Source: PXAP01 sp964421595
GTDB taxonomy: Bacteria > Bacteroidota > Bacteroidia > Bacteroidales > PUMT01
Assembly: GCA_964421595.1 (NCBI GenBank)
Contig: CAYQXY010000006.1
Span: 87,551-151,550 of the forward strand
Length of the DNA stretch: 64,000 nucleotides
Direction: 5' to 3'
In this document: positions 54,814 through 63,311 of the stretch, in pieces
Layout: each line of letters starts with the position of its first letter
Numbering within the stretch: the first letter of the stretch is position 1
Translations under genes and position numbers: made by a program
The notes under the pieces: model-generated
Told to the model about the DNA's origin: nothing
Database searches by the model: none
What the model saw: the letters and a program-made list of their open reading frames with translations, nothing else

Positions 54814-55722
54814 TCAAACCTTGAAATTTACCCAGTCTATTTCTTTCTGCTTTAGTAAACTCATTGTATTACTTTCGGGCGAACCCGGTATAGGTTCAAA
54901 GTTATACTCCCAGGAGGCACTTGCCGGCAGGCTAATGAATGTGGCTTCTATGTTTCTGCCTGATTCAAGGCCAAATTTAGTACCCCTGTCGTGTATGAGG
55001 TTAAATTCAATATATCTCCCGCGTCGGAGATTTTGCCATTTGCTCTCCCGATCACTAAAGGCGATCTCTGATTTATCCATTACTATCTCCTTGTACATCC
55101 GGGGGTATGCATCACCCAGGTCGATTGTAAAATTCAGCAACTTGTCAAAACTGAGATCTTTACCAGGTTTGATCCTGTCAAAGAAGATACCTCCAACTCC
55201 CCTTAATTCCTTGCGATGTGGAAGATAAAAATAGTCATCAGCCCATTTTTTCAACCTTGGGTAGAATTGTACATCATACCTGTCGCATATCTTTTTTAAT
55301 GACCTGTGGAATGATATGGCTTCCTGCTGATCAATATAGTGAGGAGTCAGGTCGATCCCTCCACCGAACCATTCTGTACCGTTATCGAGCGAAAAATATC
55401 TCACATTCATATGAATTATGGGAACATATGGGTTGACAGGATGCATAACCGAGGAGATACCCGTTACATGGTAATATAATGCCTCTTCACCCAGAATTTT
55501 TTTCATATTTGGTGATACATGACCATGGACAAACGAAAAATTTATTCCTCCTTTTTCTATGATATTTCCATGTTGTATCACAGAGGTAACCCCTCTGCCG
55601 GTTTCAGTTTCCCAACAGTTAACCGCAAGCGGAGTCATGCAAATGGTTTCTTCAAAAAGGTTGCAGACTTTTTCATGAAGCTCTGAATAGTGAGAAACTG
55701 TATTGTCAATATTCTTCATCAT
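54814..55722 (-). CDS. hemF: Oxygen-dependent coproporphyrinogen III oxidase
   Basis: 302 residues. Conserved core motifs: GITSVMHP-like GISSVMHPVNPYVPIIHMNVRYF, WFGGGIDLTPHYI, KKWADDYFYLPHRKELRGVGGIFFD and RGRYIEFNLIHDRGTKFGLESGRN. Converts coproporphyrinogen III to protoporphyrinogen IX in haem synthesis and needs O2, suggesting the organism at least tolerates or uses oxygen. Lies 61 nt downstream of the SUMF1-fold gene on the same strand. Confidence 0.97.
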   Translation of the reverse strand: MMKNIDNTVSHYSELHEKVCNLFEETICMTPLAVNCWETETGRGVTSVIQHGNIIEKGGINFSFVHGHVSPNMKKILGEEALYYHVTGISSVMHPVNPYVPIIHMNVRYFSLDNGTEWFGGGIDLTPHYIDQQEAISFHRSLKKICDRYDVQFYPRLKKWADDYFYLPHRKELRGVGGIFFDRIKPGKDLSFDKLLNFTIDLGDAYPRMYKEIVMDKSEIAFSDRESKWQNLRRGRYIEFNLIHDRGTKFGLESGRNIEATFISLPASASWEYNFEPIPGSPESNTMSLLKQKEIDWVNFKV

Positions 55723-55783
55723 ATGAACAATTCAAGGGTGAAACAATATTATAAGTAAATCATCGTGTCCTGGGTTTATTTTT

Positions 55784-56878
55784 TCAATTATTTAGTTCCG
55801 GGTCCATTGCAACCCTGAAACCCACTTCATATATATCGGTATACCACCAGATACTTTTAGGTATCTGAGGATCGGTCAATTGCCAGGCATCATGCCTTGT
55901 GGGTTTACGAGCGGCAACCCTGACTTCACTGGCAGCGGAGTTGAAGGAGCCTCCCCTTATCACCCTTTCCGTACCTGACAGCGGACCAGTCGGATCAACA
56001 ATGATTTCACCGGCAGGATATATAGAATAGGTATCGGATGCATACCAGTCGTAACAATACTCGTAGACATTCCCCAGCATATTTTCCAGGTCAAATGGAT
56101 TTGGCATTACCGTTCCGGGGGGATGGGTCATACTCCGGCTGTTCCCGCTGTACACAACATATGAATTTATAACTGCCGTGTCAAGTCCGAAAATCCGGTT
56201 GAGAAAACGGTCAGGGTCCATTTTTTTTGGTTCAGCCTCAAAGAAATATGGCCCTGTAGTTCCTCCCCGTGCAGCATATTCCCATTCAGCTTCTGTAGGA
56301 AGCCTGTAGGAGCGGCCGGTTTTTTCCGATAACCACCTGCAATATGTTTCGGCAGCATACCATGTCATTGTGATTGCCGGTCTTGAACCCATTCCCCATC
56401 CCTGATCGATCGCACCCCAGGGTGGGGTGGGACCTGTAATTGCATCAACATCATCCGCGCCTGAGGAGTATAAATCGTCCTGTCTTCCAAGGTTATAAAA
56501 ATCTTCATAAAAAGCCATGAATTCTGTCCATGTTACTTCTGATCTGCCCAGATAAAAGGGACTTATCCGGACTTTCCGCTGAGGGCCTTCATTGCTGTTC
56601 CGGTAAGGCTCATCAGGAGGGCTTCCCATTATGAATGTTCCCCCCGGAATTGCAACCATATCAAAACTGACTGAAGTGCCGGGGATTTCCTGCTTAAAAC
56701 TCTCAGGTAAATCCGGATTAACGGCATTGTCAATTTCAATTGCAAACGAATCATGTTCTTCCCGGACTGGTTTTAAAAATTTGAGATACAGGAAAAACAG
56801 GAGGCCGGATATAACCAGAATAATGATTCCGGTTATAATGTATCTATGTCCGGCAGCATGTGATCTCTGGCCGGTCAT
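55784..56878 (-). CDS. SUMF1/FGE-fold membrane-anchored protein without catalytic cysteines
   Basis: 364 residues. An N-terminal membrane helix (YIITGIIILVISGLLFFLYLKF) is followed by the formylglycine-generating enzyme fold: MVAIPGGTFIMGSPPDE, VRISPFYLGRSEVTWTEFMAFYE, ITMTWYAAETYCRWLSEKTGRSYRLPTEAEWEYAARGG and ENMLGNVYEYCYDWYA. The catalytic pair of real FGE sits in RGGSWxCxxxxCR; here it is RGGSFNSAASEVR, so both cysteines are missing. It is therefore not a sulfatase activator and may bind or build something else in the envelope. Precedes hemF. Confidence 0.88.
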   Translation of the reverse strand: MTGQRSHAAGHRYIITGIIILVISGLLFFLYLKFLKPVREEHDSFAIEIDNAVNPDLPESFKQEIPGTSVSFDMVAIPGGTFIMGSPPDEPYRNSNEGPQRKVRISPFYLGRSEVTWTEFMAFYEDFYNLGRQDDLYSSGADDVDAITGPTPPWGAIDQGWGMGSRPAITMTWYAAETYCRWLSEKTGRSYRLPTEAEWEYAARGGTTGPYFFEAEPKKMDPDRFLNRIFGLDTAVINSYVVYSGNSRSMTHPPGTVMPNPFDLENMLGNVYEYCYDWYASDTYSIYPAGEIIVDPTGPLSGTERVIRGGSFNSAASEVRVAARKPTRHDAWQLTDPQIPKSIWWYTDIYEVGFRVAMDPELNN

Positions 56879-57340
56879 AACCTAGAAATGGTTACAAGAC
56901 CAAAGATTTTTGAAAAAAAATATTATTCTCTGTGTGAACCCGGATTTTATTGGTGTCGATCTCTATATTATAGGGTGTCATATCTCGTATTTTATGTGAT
57001 TACTTTATTAAAAATATTGAAATTAAGTAAAAAATACAAAATGGTCTTAAAGTAGTTTATTATTATTGATACTTTTACAAATAGAACAGGAAAACAAAGT
57101 GAACGGGAATGCACCGTTTAACTAAATCAATTTAAATAACACTTTATTTAATAAAAACAGGGAGATGCTTCCTATATGGATGGTTGAATAAGCCAGCTTC
57201 ATTTGAAATGATGAAGTCGCCATCATTTTTAAATGGCAAAAAACTCAAGGCGGTTGTAATCAGTTACAAGGTTTAATATGATTAGATCTGCTGAAGCCAA
57301 TCTCCTTAACTTATTACTAAAGTAATTAAAGAACAAGATT
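56879..57340. other. Intergenic region, nothing recognised
   Basis: AT-rich spacer between divergent genes. It should hold promoters for both but no consensus match stands out; no ORF supported. Confidence 0.45.
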
Positions 57341-57736
57341 ATGAAAAAACCACATATTGTAAATCTGATTTATTCAGTTTTTCTGATAGCTTTGGGAATT
57401 GCCGGATTCTTACTGCGATACCTTGATGTCGGTGATTTTCAATATACTGCCCTGATCCCGGCTGCATTTGGCATTGTATTATTGTCATTGGGAAATGGAA
57501 TAAAAAGGCAACACAGGGTTATTTCCCATGTGGCGGTGCTTCTGACTTTTTTACTTGCTATTTTTGCCCTGATCATGGTAATAATGAATGCCGGTGATGG
57601 TTTTCTCCTGTCAAGAAGGGGAATAATTTTTATGTTTATTTTAATCAGTTCCTTTATTGTGCTGGGTATATATATAGCCAGGTTTATCAGCATAAGCAAG
57701 TCCAAAAAAGATGTTCCCGTGGATCAGTCGTCCTGA
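57341..57736 (+). CDS. Small four-helix membrane protein of unknown function
   Basis: 131 residues with four hydrophobic segments (VNLIYSVFLIALGIAGFLL, TALIPAAFGIVLLSLGNGI, VAVLLTFLLAIFALIMVIM, IIFMFILISSFIVLGIYIARF). The tail KSKKDVPVDQSS is short and polar. I recognise no family. Convergent with queA. Confidence 0.68.
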   Translation: MKKPHIVNLIYSVFLIALGIAGFLLRYLDVGDFQYTALIPAAFGIVLLSLGNGIKRQHRVISHVAVLLTFLLAIFALIMVIMNAGDGFLLSRRGIIFMFILISSFIVLGIYIARFISISKSKKDVPVDQSS

Positions 57737-57904
57737 AGTTCATTCCTTACATACATTATTATTTTCCACCTGTCCTCCGGACTGATCTGGGATCATCAGG
57801 CAAGCAGGTTATTCTGATACCCATGCCGGAGATTCTCTTTATTAAAGTACGATGCACCCTTGCAGGGGGCAGAGTCGTTGATTTGTGCAACTTGTTTGCA
57901 ATAT

Positions 57905-59128
57905 TCAAGGGATAAGAAGTGAGCTGTCACCATAGCTCAGGAACCTGAAATCATTGGCCAGGGCGTAGTCGTAAACCTTTCTCCAGTCTTCTCCTATAAA
58001 TGCTGCTATCAAGAGTAGGAGAGTGCTTCTTGGCTGGTGAAAATTCGTTATTAGCTGATTAACAATCCTGAATTTATATCCGGGAATAATCATCATTTGA
58101 GTTTTGGCTTCCATCGTACTTAATTTTTCTGCACTGAGGCTTTCAAGCAGAGCATCCATTGCAGTGCTTAAAGGAATTCCTTGCGGGAGGCCGGCCGCTT
58201 CCCACTGGCCTAACTCCACCGGAATTTTTTTACTATCCTCAGAACAATATAGTTTTACGCCAAGCCAATACAGGCTTTCGAGTGTACGTGCTGAGGTAGT
58301 TCCAACAGCGGTAATTTTGCCGCCATGAACCTTTAATTTCTCCAGTATTGATGCACTTACCGAAAAGTGTTCGGAATGCATTGTATGTTTATCAATGGTT
58401 GCAGATTTGACAGGATGGAACGTCCCTGCACCGACATGCAATGTGATTTCTTCAATTTTGGTTCCGGCTTGTCGCAAGGCATCGAGAATTTCTTTTGTGA
58501 AATGTAGACCGGCAGTTGGAGCAGCCACAGATCCGTCATTACGTGAATAAACCGTTTGATATCTTATCTTGTCCGAATCCTCTGGATCCCGGTTAAGATA
58601 CGGAGGAACAGGAGTAAGTCCGGCATTTTCAATTATTTCGGCAAATGAGATGTTTGCATCACTCCATGTTAAATAAATTTCCTGCCAGATGCCATGATCA
58701 GCAGCCATTTCGGCAAAAAGAGTAACCATGCTTGTCCCGATTAACACTTCTTTTTCCAGGATCCCCCTCTTCCATCTCTTCTTGTTTCCGGTCATGCATT
58801 TCCAGAGGCATCCTGTGGTGGATTTAAATGAGAGGTCATACCCAGCCGGTCTTAATGGTTCCATAAGAAATACCTCAATGCGCGAACCTGTAGGCTGATA
58901 CATATATATCCTGGCCTGGATAACCCGCGTATTGTTGAATACCATAAGGTTATTGTTTCCTGTGTAGTCTATTAGCTTTTCAAAGTTTGCATGGCTTATA
59001 TTTCCCTTGTTATACAATAACAATCTGGACGCTGTACGGTGTTCCAGAGGGAATTTTGCAATACTGACTTCAGGAAGCTTATAATCGTAATCGTTAATAA
59101 ATACAGAATCTGGCGAAAGTGAAGACAT
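57905..59128 (-). CDS. queA: S-adenosylmethionine:tRNA ribosyltransferase-isomerase
   Basis: 407 residues. Family motifs: DYKLPEVSIAKFPLEHRTASRLL, NLMVFNNTRVIQARI, TVYSRNDGSVAAPTAGLHFTKE, LHVGAGTFHPVK and NFHQPRSTLLLLIAAFIG. Makes epoxyqueuosine in tRNA from preQ1. Starts about 25 nt from a palindromic divergent promoter shared with the Smr gene. Confidence 0.97.
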   Translation of the reverse strand: MSSLSPDSVFINDYDYKLPEVSIAKFPLEHRTASRLLLYNKGNISHANFEKLIDYTGNNNLMVFNNTRVIQARIYMYQPTGSRIEVFLMEPLRPAGYDLSFKSTTGCLWKCMTGNKKRWKRGILEKEVLIGTSMVTLFAEMAADHGIWQEIYLTWSDANISFAEIIENAGLTPVPPYLNRDPEDSDKIRYQTVYSRNDGSVAAPTAGLHFTKEILDALRQAGTKIEEITLHVGAGTFHPVKSATIDKHTMHSEHFSVSASILEKLKVHGGKITAVGTTSARTLESLYWLGVKLYCSEDSKKIPVELGQWEAAGLPQGIPLSTAMDALLESLSAEKLSTMEAKTQMMIIPGYKFRIVNQLITNFHQPRSTLLLLIAAFIGEDWRKVYDYALANDFRFLSYGDSSLLIP

Positions 59129-59151
59129 TCAATATAAATCTTTGGGTTCGG

Positions 59152-59160
59152 GCAAAATTA
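59152..59160 (-). promoter_or_regulatory. Minus-strand -7 element (TAATTTTGC) of queA, in a palindrome
   Basis: On the minus strand this is TAATTTTGC, 24 nt upstream of the queA start. It forms the left half of GCAAAATTAATTAATTTTGC, a perfect 20-bp palindrome whose right half is the plus-strand element. Confidence 0.65.
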
Positions 59161-59162
59161 AT

Positions 59163-59171
59163 TAATTTTGC
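59163..59171 (+). promoter_or_regulatory. Plus-strand -7 element (TAATTTTGC) of the Smr gene, in a palindrome
   Basis: TAATTTTGC with a TTG 18 nt upstream (59142-59144), 27 nt before the ATG. It is the mirror of the queA element, so the two polymerases could not bind at once. Confidence 0.7.
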
Positions 59172-59197
59172 AACAGAAATAACCAAACAGATTGTAA

Positions 59198-60268
59198 ATG
59201 CAGTTTAATAGAGGAGACAGGGTTAAATTCCTGAACGATATAGGTGGAGGCATAATTACCAGGATCCGCGATTCGAAAATTGTCATTGTCGAGACTCAGG
59301 ACGGATTCGAAATACCTGTGCCTTTATCAGAGCTTATTCTGGTGGAAAAATCAAAGGATCAGGATCGGAGTGATACCGGATCAGTTAAAAAGGCTGACAA
59401 CAGGAAAGAGAGCACAGGGAAACAGAACATGGAAGATGAACTCATTGTTAATATTCAGGCAATCGATGAACCGGAAGAAGATAATTCCGGTTTAATGGAA
59501 AGGAACCTGTTGCTTGCTCTTTCAGGTAATGAAAGATCGGGTGAACTCGAAGCCTGGCTGATCAATGACAGTGGATTAAATGTTTTGTATGTTATGTTAC
59601 TTAAACAGGATGACCTGTATACTAACATAAAAACCGGGCTGATAGAGGCCGATACCAAGATCTTTATTGCAAATATTACCAGGGAGCAGATCAATAGTTT
59701 TATTTCACTGCGCCTGCAGGCTGTCTTCTTCCGAAAGGGAACATATGATCCGGTGTCTCCTTCCCAAATGGAATACGCGCTTGATCCTGCTGAAATTTTT
59801 GCAGCAGGATCATTTGTCATCAATGATTTTTTTGATGAAAAGGCGAAAATTATCCCGATGATATCTGATGCCCGGGAAAGAGAATTAAAACTTATATCTG
59901 AACAGGAAATTAGTCTTCTGATAAACAAAGACAGCAAAATTTCAAAACCACCTGTATCCGGAAAACGTGTAAACAGCGATCCCCTTTTTGAAGAGGTGGA
60001 TCTCCATATTGGAGAGCTAATAGATAACCATGAAGGCTTATCTGGCAGAGAAGTGCTTGATATCCAGATGGCACGTTTTACTACGGCATTGGAAGGAGCA
60101 ATACGCGGCAATACCAAAAAGGTTGTTTTTATTCATGGTATTGGCAACGGCAAGTTAAAATTTGAAATACGAAAAACGCTTGACAAGAAGTATCCAAAGT
60201 TAGTATACCAGGATGCATCTTTCCAGGAATACGGGTATGGGGCGACCATGGTAATTGTAAGACGTTAA
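59198..60268 (+). CDS. DUF2027/Smr domain protein
   Basis: 356 residues. The N-terminus QFNRGDRVKFLNDIGGGIITRIRDSKIVIVETQDGFEIPVPLSELI is a small beta-barrel (tudor/KOW-like). A middle beta-rich domain (AWLINDSGLNVLYVMLLKQ) is the DUF2027 part. The C-terminal Smr domain (about 270-356) has VDLHIGELID and VVFIHGIGNGKLKFEIRKTL; Smr domains, as in MutS2, are nucleases or nucleic-acid binders. Divergent from queA with a shared palindromic promoter. Precise role unknown; possibly ribosome rescue or DNA repair. Confidence 0.92.
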   Translation: MQFNRGDRVKFLNDIGGGIITRIRDSKIVIVETQDGFEIPVPLSELILVEKSKDQDRSDTGSVKKADNRKESTGKQNMEDELIVNIQAIDEPEEDNSGLMERNLLLALSGNERSGELEAWLINDSGLNVLYVMLLKQDDLYTNIKTGLIEADTKIFIANITREQINSFISLRLQAVFFRKGTYDPVSPSQMEYALDPAEIFAAGSFVINDFFDEKAKIIPMISDARERELKLISEQEISLLINKDSKISKPPVSGKRVNSDPLFEEVDLHIGELIDNHEGLSGREVLDIQMARFTTALEGAIRGNTKKVVFIHGIGNGKLKFEIRKTLDKKYPKLVYQDASFQEYGYGATMVIVRR

Positions 60269-60327
60269 TTTCTGTTGAAGCTGCAGGGGCTTTAACTTTT
60301 TTCTAAAAACCGTGAACTCGCTACATG

Positions 60328-60500
60328 TCACTTTACCTTTTTTTCTACAGCAAAAAAAAGGTAACCAAAAAAGTGCCGCGCTTACGGAAAAAGTCTAAAA
60401 ATCAAACCTTTTTCCTAAAAACCGTTAACTCGGTACGCTCAAACAAAACGGTTTTTTTTACGGAAAAAACTTTGATTTTCTTAACGTCTTTTTCCTATGC
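60328..60500 (+). repeat. Dispersed Bacteroidota repeat with long internal hairpin
   Basis: Starts TTTACCTTTTTTTCTACAGC, CAAAAAAAAGGTAACCAAAA. Then a large inverted repeat: left arm 60397-60426 (AAAATCAAACCTTTTTCC, TAAAAACCGTT) pairs with right arm 60447-60479 (AACGG(T)8ACGG then AAAAAACTTTGATTTT). Similar elements with the AAAATCAAG.. / ..CTTGATTTT hairpin are common between genes in Bacteroidota. A diverged half copy lies at 33948-34012. Confidence 0.72.
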
Positions 60501-60657
60501 GGAATACTCCATTGTTCTGAATATATACGACTCAAAATAATACTTTTTGCTTAACACAGACCACAAGAAACTATTTGAACAACCCAGAACCATAACAAAC
60601 AAGGGCCATACAATATTTTAATTGATTCAGTCTGGCAGGATTATTGTTTATAGTCGG

Positions 60658-60675
60658 TTGTTTTATGTAATTTTG
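60658..60675 (+). promoter_or_regulatory. Promoter of rnpB (-7 element TAATTTTG)
   Basis: TAATTTTG at 60668-60675 ends about 7-9 nt before the P1 helix of rnpB. TTG at 60644-60646 lies 21 nt upstream. Confidence 0.65.
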
Positions 60676-60681
60676 AAAAAA

Positions 60682-61076
60682 ATCAGCAGGCCGTTCCATC
60701 GCCTCCCGTTCCAGACGGGGGGAGGAAAGTCCGGGCAGCAAAGGGCATCATGCTTCCTAACGGGAAGATACCCGCAAGGGTATGGTTAATGGAACAGAAA
60801 ATAACCGCCCCGGTTAGCCGGGGTAAGGGTGAAAAGGTGAGGTAAGAGCTCACCGGTCCTCCTGGTGACAGGAGGAGCCGTGCAACCCATGAGCTGTAAG
60901 GCCATGTATATTCCGGGCTTTCTGGTAATCCAGAAAGACAGGGCTGCCCGCCCTGATCTCCTGCTCATGCAGGCGAACCGGAAGGGGTAGGCCGCTCGAG
61001 GCAATTGGCAACAATTGTCCCAGATAAATGATGGAAACCCTTTTGGGTACAGAACCCGGCTTACAGGCCTGCTGTT
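60682..61076 (+). ncRNA. rnpB: RNase P RNA (bacterial type A)
   Basis: Catalytic RNA that trims the 5' end of pre-tRNA. The 5' end CAGCAGGCC (60684-60692) pairs perfectly with GGCCTGCTG (61066-61074) as helix P1. The universal core block GGAGGAAAGTCCGGGC (60721-60736) and the 3' core ACAGAACCCGGCTTACAG (61050-61067) are intact. A T-run after P1 terminates transcription. Confidence 0.96.
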
Positions 61077-61082
61077 TTTTTT
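61066..61082 (+). terminator. rnpB 3' end terminator
   Basis: The 3' strand of helix P1 is followed by about ten T residues, giving a rho-independent-like end. Confidence 0.65.
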
Positions 61083-61681
61083 TAATATATAAACCTACAT
61101 CTTCCGAAAGTGTTCGTCCTGGCGGAGTTATGCCATTGATAATAAAATTGAAGACATAACACCTGCTATTTTGTCTCGATTTCAGGATGCTCAATGTTAT
61201 TCTTCCTTAATTTATTTTACAATGGGGAGGGAGTATTATATTTAGAGTACGCCTATCCACTAAAAGGTTAGGTTGCAATTTCCCTCTGTATCTTTTAATT
61301 CACCTAAAGGTTAAGGAAAATAGGTATCGGTTATAAAATCCTTCAACAAATTCTCTGTAATCAAGTGGCACTTCATTGAATAATGATGATTCCGGAGAAA
61401 GATAATTTCCTGGTACGGAAAAAACCCTCCAGGTTTTGACCATCTAGATCGCCGATTTATAATGGCAGTATTCATTGAGAACAGCTGCGGAAAAAACAAA
61501 TGTTTTTTCCGCAGGTTAATGGTTCTGACAATTCTAAAGCTATTTATAATTCGTAAAAGAAGTAAATTTCAAAAAACGAAAAATTCCACACCCCTAACAT
61601 ATTGTTTTTCTTTATTGACCGGGTTCTCCCAGTCAGTTATGGCTGGCGGGGCAGCCTATTCGATTGTGTTTTCGTGCTTTT
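61083..61681. other. Intergenic region with a hairpin direct repeat
   Basis: No supported gene. Two imperfect short direct repeats (CACTAAAAGGTTAGG and CACCTAAAGGTTAAGG) lie around 61259-61315 and the first copy of the 53-bp repeat at 61474-61526. Confidence 0.5.
61474..61526. repeat. 53-bp direct repeat, copy 1, with hairpin
   Basis: ATTGAGAACAGCTGCGG..TTAATGGTTCT. Inside, CTGCGGAAAAAAC and GTTTTTTCCGCAG form a perfect 13-bp stem with loop AAAT. Copy 2 at 63695-63747 matches at 49 of 53 positions, same orientation. Confidence 0.85.
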
Positions 61682-62773
61682 TTAATTCAATGTTTTATCT
61701 ATCTGTGACTTTATTGCATAATAATTCATCTCCCAGCATGCTCGTCCTAATATTATCGCAGGATTAATTTTATGTTTAGCTCCAAACTCAAAAATCTTAT
61801 CATCATTTAATGGTGTATAGAAATTTACTAATTCAGTCCATTGAGAATCTGAAATTAAAGACTTTTGAGCATATTCATCAGCCTGTAATTCACAAGTGTC
61901 TTTATCTTTTGAGCCTATAATATCAACAAAACGTTGTTCCATATCATCTTTCAAGTGAAGTTCTATATGTCCAATTTCGTGCAAAATTGTGAACGCAAAA
62001 TTATCAATTCTTTTATGTCGAACCGATAATGCAATTGCAGGATTATTACCACTCCAAAAGGAAAATCCGTCTATTGGAGTTTTATCAAACTTATCAAGAT
62101 AAACCAATTTAATACCGTAATTTTCAAGTAGTTTTTTTGTCCTTTCCTTAACATTAGAATTTTCAAAAAATACATTATGTAAGTCATTTTTCAGTTGTTC
62201 AACTCGTGATGCGTCAAAATTTGGAACAATAACTTTACCCGACTCAAATTCTGCTATTTTACTCCACGCCAACATATTCGTTTGATTTATCTCAAGTTTT
62301 CCAGATGTGCGATAAAACGAGAGCGTTCTGTGTTCTGCCACCGTGTTGACAAGATCCTCAATCGTTTCAACCTTATAAATATCCTTGATTTTAATTATAT
62401 CCTCTTCAAGTGTACCTATCAAGTATCCTAATTTTTTCAATTTATTCACCGGAACATACTCTTTAATTATATTCCAGATTTCAATGAGTTCTATTTTACG
62501 GATATTTTTCTCTTTTAGCCTTGCCTTATCAATATCAAATTGACTTTGAAATCTCATCCAATAATCAGCTGAAATCCCTAAAGACTTTTCTAATAAGATT
62601 GCAAAGTCAGCTGTAATAGCACGTTTACCTTTTAGAATTTCGTTCAAAAAGGTTGGCAAAACACCTAATTCATGTGCAAGTTCTTTTTGGGAAATATTTC
62701 TAGCATTTATCTCATCCATAATAACTGTTCCTGGATGTGTAGCTTCAAATGGTATAATGTTTTTTGTTGTCAT
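61682..62773 (-). CDS. higA: Antitoxin: HigA-type XRE domain fused to ImmA/IrrE peptidase domain
   Basis: 363 residues. N-terminal XRE helix-turn-helix of HigA type (FEATHPGTVIMDEINARNISQKELAHELGVLPTFLNEILKGKRAITADFAILLEK, about 10-75). C-terminal ImmA/IrrE zinc metallopeptidase domain with H265-E-I-G-H269 in ILHEIGHIELHL and a downstream Glu-rich helix (DTCELQADEYAQKSL). Second gene of a HigB-HigA pair, 8 nt after the toxin. Probably binds the toxin and represses its own operon; the peptidase domain may trigger release under stress. The region is clearly more AT-rich than its neighbours, suggesting transfer. Confidence 0.9.
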   Translation of the reverse strand: MTTKNIIPFEATHPGTVIMDEINARNISQKELAHELGVLPTFLNEILKGKRAITADFAILLEKSLGISADYWMRFQSQFDIDKARLKEKNIRKIELIEIWNIIKEYVPVNKLKKLGYLIGTLEEDIIKIKDIYKVETIEDLVNTVAEHRTLSFYRTSGKLEINQTNMLAWSKIAEFESGKVIVPNFDASRVEQLKNDLHNVFFENSNVKERTKKLLENYGIKLVYLDKFDKTPIDGFSFWSGNNPAIALSVRHKRIDNFAFTILHEIGHIELHLKDDMEQRFVDIIGSKDKDTCELQADEYAQKSLISDSQWTELVNFYTPLNDDKIFEFGAKHKINPAIILGRACWEMNYYAIKSQIDKTLN

Positions 62774-62781
62774 GGCTTGTT

Positions 62782-63102
62782 TTATTTGTAATGATTACTC
62801 AATTCAACTATTGAACAAATTGTAATAATGTCGGGCTCTTTTCCTGTAGTCTTACTATAGAACTCAATTCTATATTGTTGGTTAACTCTTACAGATTCAA
62901 GACCAGCTTTATCACCAACTAATTTTTCATAGTTTAAACTTTTAAATGGAAACAAATCCTCAATTCTATTAGCATTTCGCAATTTATCAATCGTATTTTT
63001 AAATTGCTTTGTCACTGAAGGTTGGATACGATACTTTTTATTACTCGTTTTTCCAACCTCATACAACTCTCTCAAATAGTCTTTTTCAAATTCAATTTCC
63101 AC
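62782..63102 (-). CDS. higB: HigB-type (RelE-fold) toxin
   Basis: 107 residues from a GTG giving VEIEFEKDYLRELYEVGKT, matching the start of family members; a second upstream GTG at 63147 would add an odd 15-residue leader overlapping the promoter. Core: YRIQPSVTKQFKNTIDKLRNANRIEDLFPFKSLNYEKL, GLESVRVNQQYRIEFYS, and the C-terminus ITICSIVELSNHYK. HigB toxins cut mRNA at the ribosome. Precedes its antitoxin, the usual higBA order. Confidence 0.88.
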   Translation of the reverse strand: MEIEFEKDYLRELYEVGKTSNKKYRIQPSVTKQFKNTIDKLRNANRIEDLFPFKSLNYEKLVGDKAGLESVRVNQQYRIEFYSKTTGKEPDIITICSIVELSNHYK

Positions 63103-63116
63103 GAAATCATTTTTTA

Positions 63117-63124
63117 CAAAAATA
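63117..63124 (-). promoter_or_regulatory. -7 element (TATTTTTG) of the higBA operon
   Basis: On the minus strand TATTTTTG lies 14 nt upstream of the chosen GTG start of the toxin. It supports that start, because the longer reading frame would begin above the transcript. Confidence 0.5.
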
Positions 63125-63141
63125 CAATAATCTTTAAATAA

Positions 63142-63160
63142 ATTCACTAATTAAGTGAAT
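63142..63160 (-). promoter_or_regulatory. Putative operator of the higBA operon
   Basis: ATTCACT-AATTA-AGTGAAT: perfect 7-bp arms with a 5-nt spacer, just upstream of the -7 element. A plausible site for autorepression by the XRE antitoxin. Confidence 0.5.
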
Positions 63161-63204
63161 TAATATATCGGCAGGATTTTTTTAACATCAAACACAACGT
63201 TACT

Positions 63205-63311
63205 GGTATAACCACAGCAGTGGGATTTGCGGGGAGCGTCACTGTCCGCCGATACCACGCGGAGCAGCGAACATAAAACTACAACCAAAGCCCCGCTATT
63301 GTGGCTATACC
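63205..63311. repeat. Large structured palindrome next to higBA
   Basis: GGTATAACCACAGCA (63205-63219) faces TATTGTGGCTATACC (63297-63311), GCGGGG faces CCCCGC, and inside TCCGC faces GCGGA. It folds as one long hairpin with nested stems. It resembles integron attC sites or other recombination sites in layout, but no core sites are certain. Confidence 0.5.

Noticed and set aside
57770..57810. Terminator hairpin between the small membrane protein and queA
   Set aside because: CTGAT/ATCAG pairing is short, with no T-run on either strand.
60325..60540. 71-codon open frame over the dispersed repeat
   Set aside because: Lysine/phenylalanine-rich product follows the A/T tracts of the repeat and its hairpin; typical shadow of an intergenic repeat, not a gene.
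60850..61194. Minus-strand open frame of 114 codons over rnpB
   Set aside because: Antisense to the conserved RNase P RNA core; a well-known kind of false gene call.
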